Source of the DNA: Anaerolineaceae bacterium UBA2274
GTDB lineage: Bacteria > Chloroflexota > Anaerolineae > Anaerolineales > Anaerolineaceae
Direction: 5' to 3'
Assembly: GCA_002347705.1 (NCBI GenBank)
Contig: DDWY01000091.1
Span: forward strand, 1-56,672
Length of the DNA stretch: 56,672 nt
Shown: positions 51,161-56,672 of the stretch, in pieces
Layout: each line of letters begins with the position of its first letter
How positions within the stretch are numbered: the stretch's first letter is position 1
The notes under the pieces: generated by a model
The model's database searches: none
What the model saw: the letters and a program-made list of their open reading frames with translations, nothing else
Told to the model about the DNA's origin: nothing
Translations under genes and position numbers: made by a program

Positions 51161-51195
51161 ATACTAATCATAATTATTATAATCGTGATTAGTAT
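51161..51195 (-). promoter_or_regulatory. Palindromic operator over the DUF234 gene promoter
   Basis: Perfect 10-bp inverted repeat ATACTAATCA (51161-51170) and TGATTAGTAT (51186-51195), centre A+T-rich and containing TATAAT when read on the minus strand. It lies ~40 bases before the ATPase start codon. The copy-A direct repeat begins at its last base. Confidence 0.6.
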
Positions 51196-51636
51196 ATTTT
51201 CAAGTGCGCGATTGAGAGTGCGCGATTGAGATCAGTTGAAGACCAAGAGGGGCGCGCTCTAAATACGCCTCCGAGCAGCCAACACGTATTACGGAGACCT
51301 TTATATCCCCCACCGGGGTAATATTTTAGCGCTTGGGGACGATGGCTGGTGAGAGCCTGGAGAAAATGACAATGCGTGTCAATCATGTATCCCTCTTATT
51401 CCCCTTGCCACATCGGGATCCGCGCAAAATCAGCGAGCAGCAGCGTATCGATGGACGCTTGTGACTCAGGGTAGGTCGATAGGGTCATCTTCTGGTCGGT
51501 AATTGCCTCTTCTGGAGGGAGTACATCAATGACCCCCCTTCTGTGTGCTCAGCGGCACCGTGGGAACCTTGTTATGGGGCGTGCTATGACTGACATAGAG
51601 ATGGAAAATGAAAAAACCCAATATTAATTCTAAAGA
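51195..51636. repeat. Long direct repeat, copy A (442 bp)
   Basis: Nearly identical to 55359-55802; the visible differences are one 2-base indel (CAGCC versus CAGTGCC) and about three substitutions. On the minus strand part of it reads as a decayed protein: 'VSHSTPHNKVPTVPLSTQKG', a one-base frameshift, then 'VIDVLPPEEAITDQKMTLST' and a stop after 'IPMWQGE'. Both copies share that frameshift, so decay preceded duplication. The source gene is not recognised. Confidence 0.85.
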
Positions 51637-52246
51637 TTGTTACCCAACAAAGATATTTAAAATTTAACCTGAAGGAGTGCTTGGCTAAAATAACTGTACG
51701 TAAAAGCGCTGCGTGACTTCCAGCGCTTCTTAAACTTAGTTTGGTTAATTTTTGCATAATCCGGAGGAAACCGACCACTAATTCCAGAGCACGCTCATGG
51801 TGCCTGAACTGACGACTTCCGCATTATTCGATGAAACTCTGATGCAAGTACGCAAAAAGAGAAGTGTTACAAAACTGGTTTTCCACTGCCCAAGCGCATT
51901 GCCCGCCGAAGCCTAACAACAGCAATGCGGCCAGAGGGGTTTGGAGAGTTTTTTCTTGGGTTCGGTAGCGGCACAGGGTTTGATTCATGGTGAGGCCTTT
52001 CAATATGGAAAAGATACACATTTTCTCGGCTGAAAATTGTTGCCTGGATAGTTTTACGCGAGGTGGTAAGCATCACGATATTTACCTGAGTGCCCCACGC
52101 CAGGCAGCGCCGGAAATACTCAAGACATTTCTGCAGCAACCCATTCTGAAAGTGTGAAATGTCCCTTATTGATCAGCTTGCCGGTTCCCTCGACCGATAA
52201 AACCTAAAATTTGCCCGCCGACCTGCTGATCAGGGCAATCGCAAAG
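51637..52246. other. Fragmentary stretch with IS-end footprint
   Basis: No intact gene. 51752-51784 repeats the IS21-like end seen at 47697-47729 (29 of 33 bases identical). A plus-strand frame 52005-52157 (50 codons, starting MEKIHIFSAENC) looks protein-like but is unassigned; minus-strand frames over 51824-52139 are its shadows or chance. Confidence 0.4.
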
Positions 52247-52670
52247 TCATGAATTTAATATTTCCGACAAGAATTTTGTATCAACAGCGCAAAGCATTCT
52301 TTTAGTCTTAGCGCCGCATTTTTTAGATTTGTTCAGCCTTAATAAGTTGAGAGCCATTTTACGAATAGGTGCCAGGTTCTCAGGAGCATGACCTGTTCTT
52401 ACTCGACTGTCATCTTCTCTGAAAGATATGTCCAGACTCCAATGAGGTTTATTTTCAACTTCCCAATGCCGCCGAATGAAGTCCATTATCCGGGCTGCTC
52501 CAAACTCAACGCTAGAAATAAAATATCTAATTTGAGAGGATGTTTCTCCTTCTTTTACTCTTGTGGCTTTAACAGTTGCCAAACTTCTCAAATTTTGCCA
52601 ACTGCCACCAGGATCAATGTAATTAATATACTCAGGGTCTGAAGTGACCCAACATTCTCTGGTTTCGATC
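52247..52670 (-). pseudogene. ISAs1-family transposase, C-terminal fragment
   Basis: The minus-strand frame gives the ISAs1 C-terminus: 'HGRIETRECWVTSDPEYIN', 'IRYFISSVEFGAARIMDFIR', 'RHWEVENKPHWSLDISFRED' and 'RTGHAPENLAPIRKMALNLL'. The frame continues past 52670 toward 52867 but no longer resembles the family, so the fragment is truncated there. The N-terminal two-thirds are missing, so it cannot be active. Confidence 0.82.
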
Positions 52671-52732
52671 CTGCCATGCGCTTTATTAATTTTGGTTACC
52701 ACATCACTATCTGGTTTCCCGACCTGGCATCC

Positions 52733-52933
52733 ATGGTTGACACAACTCGGTTGGCCAACCGGCCGGAGGCTATTCAACAAATCCAAAGCGATCCGGAAAA
52801 AGCTGCCGGCATCATCCAAAACCAACATTCCCTGCCCAATCAAGCGACTGCTCAGTACGAACAACAAGCCAACGCCTATGGCGAACCTCCCGATATAATC
52901 ATTGATCCTGCAGATATTACGCTGAACGATTAA
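52733..52933 (+). pseudogene. Short open frame, probable C-terminal remnant of an unknown gene
   Basis: 66 codons, 'LANRPEAIQQIQSDPEKAAG' followed by a Gln/Asn-rich run and the acidic end 'PPDIIIDPADITLND'. The composition is protein-like, but I do not recognise a family. It abuts the truncated ISAs1 fragment, so it is probably what remains of a disrupted gene. A hairpin follows 30 bases later. Confidence 0.35.
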
Positions 52934-53296
52934 TAGACATACCTTCTTTCCCTGCTTCTCAACTTCGTTTTTCGTAAAAATAAAAACGAAGCAATATACC
53001 CTTAACCTAACGAATTTTGTCCTTCTGCGGGTAAAAACCCAGAATTACTATACGAAATGCGGCGTATATCCCAAGGACCTGACCCCCTCTGAGAAAAAGA
53101 TAACACCAAATTGCCAACGTTCTTTCCATATCTTCAAACAATTACAGGCAAACGCTCCCCTGGGGTGCTATTCCCTACCCTTCAAAGAGAATGACATCAG
53201 CATTGTAGACCGGTCCGGCCAAATAGAGGTCAATTGATCCTCATAAATTATCCGATTCATTGACTAGAAAATAGGTTCTACTTTCGACAATGCAAA
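52934..53296. other. Intergenic stretch between two gene remnants
   Basis: 363 bases between the end of the plus-strand remnant and the end of the minus-strand surface-protein fragment. Apart from the hairpin at 52963-52991, I see nothing in it. Confidence 0.5.
52963..52991. terminator. Candidate bidirectional hairpin
   Basis: CTTCGTTTTT (52963-52972) and AAAAACGAAG (52982-52991) are a perfect 10-bp inverted repeat around a 9-base loop. It lies between convergent remnants. No T-run follows the stem beyond the arm itself, so termination is uncertain. Confidence 0.35.
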
Positions 53297-54097
53297 TTAT
53301 TTTATTATCATCGGAAGGAAAACCTTATATCCATCAGAATCATAGATAACCGCAACCGCATGGTCCTCAGCAGGCATGGTAAGCGTATTTGTGGATTCTA
53401 TGCTGCTGTCGTCGTTAGTTTGCAGCCAGCCAGCTGTAAACCAACCGGGGCTGGGGGCGCCTGTCAATTCAATGATCTCGCCGGCAAGATAGAAACCATG
53501 TGGGCAGCCCTGCGAAAATTCAGGTGAGTTCAGAGGGTCACCGCCATTGCCTGAGTGTCCGCGAAGTAGCGCATGGCAAACAAGGGTGCTCACCAGTTTG
53601 CTATCAGAAGTGGTATTGCTGCCAGAATCCTCCACAGTAAGTGTGATGATATGATCCCCAGGGACAAGCACTACTTCCAGTGTTTCACCCTTGCCTAGTA
53701 CTCCATCAATGCTGGATGTCCAGGTGAGAGCCTCAGCACCTAGTTGGCCATCTTCAAGGTCCCAGGCTGATCCAGCCAGTGATATTGGGATGCCCTCCAA
53801 AGAAGTTGTGTCGGTTTCTGCTTGGATAATCTCAACCCGAGGTGATTTTCCCGCAATTTCAAATAACCCATCAGATTCATCGGTGCTTATATGGGCGCCA
53901 TCTGAAACTTCGACACGCACACGAGCAGTTGTTGTGCCTGGAAGATCTGCTGCTGAAACTGTTAGTTGGCTTTCCGTAAGGCTGACACCCAATTGGGTCC
54001 AGTTAACCCCATCTGTGCTAAACAATACATTGTAAGTCAAATCGTTGCCATCAGCATCACTGCGCATTGCCTCGCAAATAATCTTACTATAGAAGCC
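53297..54097 (-). pseudogene. C-terminal fragment of a large secreted surface protein (Ig-like domains)
   Basis: The visible frame (~256 codons) begins in the middle of a cadherin/Ig-like repeat ('SDADGNDLTYNVLFSTDGVN'), followed by a second PKD/Ig-like unit ('GSAWDLEDGQLGAEALTWTS') and a bacterial-repeat-type segment. It ends in KVFLPMIIK. The start is missing because an IS1-kb-size element (54102-55354) sits across it. Full-length relatives are typically peptidases or adhesins of over 1000 residues. The tail resembles the short hydrophobic end I recall on secreted Chloroflexota proteins. Confidence 0.7.
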
Positions 54098-54101
54098 TAC
54101 G

Positions 54102-55354
54102 TTGCCTCAAAATAAATGTTACTCTGAAGCCAGGTCAACCGATCTGGAGATAGAGAAATATGATGAGTAAACGTAGTAGACAAGAGTTGACAAAAGAGAT
54201 TTATCCACGATATCTAAAGGCAAATAAAGCAGAAAAGATAAAGATACTTGACGAGTTCACACTGAGGTCACCGGATACCACCGGAAATACGCCATCCGAT
54301 TACTCAAACATGGTTTGAAAAGAAGAGGGTATAAAAAAGCTGGTCGGAAGAAGAAATATCAAGGTGAAGTTGTAGAAGTCCTCAAAAAGATTTGGGAAAC
54401 CTGTGGCAGGATTTGTTCTAAGCGGTTGCATCCGTTTCTACCTGAAATGGTGATGGTGATGGAGAGATTTGGGGAGCTGTCATGCCGCCCGGAGACCAAA
54501 ACATTGTTGTTGAGTATGAGTCGTTCCACGATAGATCGCTGTCTGAGAAAGGCCAGACATACCCAACAGAAAGGTATCTCTACCACCAAACCTGGAACAT
54601 GGCTCAAGAAGTCGATCCCAGTTCGTACCTGGCATGACTGGGATGATACGAAGCCAGGGTTCGTGGAGATGGATTTAGTAGCGCATTGTGGCGGAAGTGT
54701 CATGGGACAGTTTTTATATACGCTAACGGCTGTGGACGTGTCTACAGGATGGACAGAATGCCTGGCAATACCCAATAAAACACAAATTGCGGTCTCTACG
54801 GCCATCAAGGCGATGCGCTTGCGTCTTCCTTTCCCTTTGTTGGGGGTTGACTCTGATAATGGGAGTGAATTTATTAACGATCTCCTTTACCGATATTGTC
54901 TTGAAGAACAAATTACGTTCACGCGTTCCCGCCCATACAAAAAGAATGATCAGGCTTTCGTGGAGCAGAAAAACGGGTCTGTCGTTCGAAATACGGTCGG
55001 ACACGATCGGTTTGAAACGGAAGAAGACCTTCGCCTCCTTCAATTGGTTTATGAGTACCTCCATGTGTATGTCAATTTCTTCCAACCGGTCATGAAATTG
55101 ATCGATAAGAAACGCATTGACGGAAAGACCGTAAAAGTTTATGATCAAGCCAACTCACCTTATCGTCGAGTTCTTGCTGCTGAGGATATAGCATTTGCAC
55201 ATAAAGCAAGCTTATCTAATCTATATGTTCAGCTCAATCCCGTGACCTTGCGAAAGAACATTGACTTGAATGTTGGTAAATTATGGAAGATCGTAAAGTA
55301 ACATTCTTATTTGAGGCAACCATCACCCTAAAGTAAGATTTTCTATTGAGGCAG
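54102..55354 (+). mobile_element. Insertion sequence with rve-type transposase, ~1.25 kb
   Basis: Left end TTGCCTCAAAATAAATG; right ends in inverse orientation at 55297-55319 (AGTAACATTCTTATTTGAGG) and again at 55331-55353 (AAGTAAGATTTTCTATTGAG). TACG occurs just outside both ends (54098-54101 and 55355-55358), consistent with a 4-bp target duplication if the outer right end is the true one. It interrupts the surface-protein fragment on the left and abuts repeat copy B on the right. Confidence 0.7.
54160..55301 (+). pseudogene. Integrase-core (rve) DDE transposase, frameshifted near its N-terminus
   Basis: The gene starts at ATG 54160 (MMSKRSRQELTKEIYPRYL). At about 54260 the frame shifts by one base: the original frame reads to a stop near 54317, while the family continuation 'EVTGYHRKYAIRLLKHGLKR' lies in the next frame and runs to 55301. 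The catalytic core is otherwise intact: Asp in 'GFVEMDLVAHCGG', Asp in 'GVDSDNGSEFINDLL', Glu in 'NDQAFVEQKNGSVVR'. No slippery sequence is present at the shift, so a one-base deletion is likelier than programmed frameshifting. Confidence 0.8.
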
Positions 55355-55358
55355 TACG

Positions 55359-55802
55359 TATTTTCAAGTGCGCGATTGAGAGTGCGCGATTGAGATCAGT
55401 TGAAGACCAAGAGGGGCGCGCTCTAAATACGCCTCCGAGCAGTGCCAACACGTATTATGGAGACCTTTATATCCCCCACCGGGGTAATATTTTAGCGCTT
55501 GGGGACGATGGCTGGTGAGAGCCTGGAGAAAATGACAATGCGTGTCAATCATGTATCCCTCTTATTCCCCTTGCCACATCGGGATCCGCGCAAAATCAGC
55601 GAGCAGCAGCGTATCAATGGACGCTTGTGACTCAGGGTAGGTCGATAGGGTCATCTTCTAGTCGGTAATTGCCTCTTCTGGAGGGAGTACATCAATGACC
55701 CCCCTTCTGTGTGCTCAGCGGCACCGTGGGAACCTTGTTATGGGGCGTGCTATGACTGACATAGAGATGGAAAATGAAAAAACCCAATATTAATTCTAAA
55801 GA
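55359..55802. repeat. Long direct repeat, copy B (444 bp)
   Basis: Second copy of the repeat at 51195-51636. It begins immediately after the IS and its putative TACG duplication, and ends where a truncated glycosyltransferase gene begins to be readable. See copy A for content. Confidence 0.85.
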
Positions 55803-55836
55803 GGTTCCTCGCTGTTTTATGTGGGTAAGCCATAAT

Positions 55837-56208
55837 TCAGATTACCAGCGATAAGATAATAGAAAAGGATATCTCCCGAGTTTCTTTCTCAGAGACAATG
55901 CAAAGTAATTCCCATTGATTTCCAATGAGTTTATTTATTGACTGATACGTTTGAAGGAAATCCGCTTGAGGGGCGCCAATCAACGAAATGATGAACGAGA
56001 CTTTTGGTTGGTATGAGAAATTATCTATGGGCGGTAATATATTTTTTTCTAATTTCAACCAGCGTTTACAAGATCGTTTGGCAATCCAATCTCTAATAAC
56101 GAAGGAAAATCGGATCATATTGAACCGATGATAGACTGTTCTTGCCAACTGTTTAATTTTTGAATTTGGTGGAATGATTGAGCGGAACTTGTTAATCAGA
56201 GATGACAT
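55837..56208 (-). pseudogene. Glycosyltransferase-like N-terminal fragment
   Basis: 123 codons. After a basic N-terminal region, 'FSYQPKVSFIISLIGAPQAD' and 'FLQTYQSINKLIGNQWELLC' match the first strand and helix of family-2 glycosyltransferases. The catalytic Asp motifs would come later and are missing: the frame ends close to the boundary of repeat copy B. It is a truncated gene whose C-terminal part has been replaced. 56209-56331 upstream holds nothing recognisable. Confidence 0.55.
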
Positions 56209-56331
56209 AACACGAGTTAGATGAACCAGCTAGCAAAAACAGAATCATGGTACCAAATAAAGCGGATCGGGCCGCTGTAAAGGAACAATACAACCAACGC
56301 TATCACTGTACTAAGTCCTGAGTTTCTCAAA

Positions 56332-56672
56332 TTAGTGTCCTGAAGAAAGGCGAATTAACAACGTTTTGACTGTTTCTGGCAGTTCAGGTTCAGCCAATAT
56401 TTCTTTTCCGTTAATGGTTACGATGCCTGAACGGATCGGACGAAGCAACTTAACAAACTGCTTGATACTGATCCCGGTCTGATGCTCAATTCTTCTGCTG
56501 ATTGCCAAAGCTGCCAAAACAATTGTCAGATGCGCCTCAATAGAATCTCGCTTTCGATGATAGATTGGCCTGGCTCTCAGATCTGATTTGGCCATGCGGA
56601 AAGTCGCTTCGATCTGAAATAGTTGATGGTAGTAAGCAATCACTTCCTCATCTGGGATATCAAGATTAGTGA
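56332..56672 (-). pseudogene. IS1634-like DDE transposase, C-terminal part (runs off the right edge)
   Basis: The minus-strand frame is open to the window edge. It contains 'YYHQLFQIEATFRMAKSDLR', 'ARPIYHRKRDSIEAHLTIVL' and 'IEHQTGISIKQFVKLLRPIR', the catalytic-Glu helix and C-terminus of the IS4-superfamily IS1634 group. Upstream residues T-N-L also fit the family. Whether the copy is complete cannot be seen here; it is classed as partial. Confidence 0.75.

Noticed and set aside
51189..51386. Frame beginning MIDTHCHF in both long repeats, considered as a TatD-like or amidohydrolase start
   Set aside because: Nothing after the first residues fits the family, the frame ends soon, and a more protein-like frame lies elsewhere in the repeat.
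54240..54320. Programmed -1 frameshift in the IS transposase
   Set aside because: No slippery heptamer or downstream structure visible; a one-base deletion is simpler.

Overview
The window reads as a chromosomal segment of an anaerobic bacterium, most plausibly a member of the Chloroflexota (Anaerolineae-like). This is inferred from the gene mix (many lipoprotein solute-binding proteins, an ECF transporter, DUF234-type ATPase, SorC-type sugar regulation) and from a secreted-protein fragment ending in FLPMIIK, a type of tail I recall from secreted Chloroflexota proteins. No rRNA, tRNA or universal marker is present, so the assignment is an inference.

Layout. (1) 1-8617, + strand: an exporter-type operon made of a lipoprotein with two tandem solute-binding domains (5' end outside the window), an FtsX-like permease, a lipoprotein membrane-fusion protein and two MacB/LolD-like ATPases, one carrying an AbrB-like tail. 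(2) 8618-11823: a small mobile/defence islet with a decayed integrase 3' end, an Abi_2 (AbiD/AbiF-like) gene whose own extended -10 promoter is followed by a hairpin leader, short direct repeats, and an intact tyrosine recombinase. (3) 11824-18073, - strand: a compact tetrahydromethanopterin/methanofuran-linked C1 module, fhcB-fhcA-fhcD-fhcC-mch plus an ATP-grasp ligase. (4) 18098-24199, - strand: a UgpBAE-like ABC importer with a knotted YgeW-like carbamoyltransferase, a sugar isomerase/epimerase and an ADP-ribosylglycohydrolase. (5) 24446-37645, - strand: a small lipoprotein, a SorC regulator, FGGY kinase, class I aldolase, Zn-dehydrogenase, PfkB kinase, ECF S component, FAD/FeS/CCG oxidoreductase, fused EcfA-EcfA, EcfT and an ATZ/TRZ-type amidohydrolase. 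(6) 37899-45972, + strand, divergent: an XRE-cupin regulator with a palindrome inside its own promoter, then hydantoinase (HyuA), SsnA-like amidohydrolase, LLM-type flavin/F420 oxidoreductase, YgfM-like FAD subunit and a fused Fe-S/molybdenum XdhD-like hydroxylase. (7) 45973-56672: a graveyard of insertion sequences and gene fragments, holding a VapBC-type toxin-antitoxin pair, a degenerate response regulator, a DUF234 ATPase with a palindromic operator, a 442-bp direct repeat present twice, and truncated surface-protein and glycosyltransferase genes.

How it may work together. Regions 4-6 look like one catabolic island for a nitrogen-heterocycle or nucleoside-like compound: two importers, ring-modifying hydroxylase and deaminases, ring-opening hydantoinase, a carbamoyltransferase for the carbamoyl/ureido part, and sugar kinases, aldolase and dehydrogenase for the sugar part. 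The C1 module directly downstream, probably co-transcribed with the importer genes, could handle one-carbon units released by that catabolism. This is the most interesting hypothesis in the window; it rests on gene identity and order alone. The Abi islet with its structured leader is the second.
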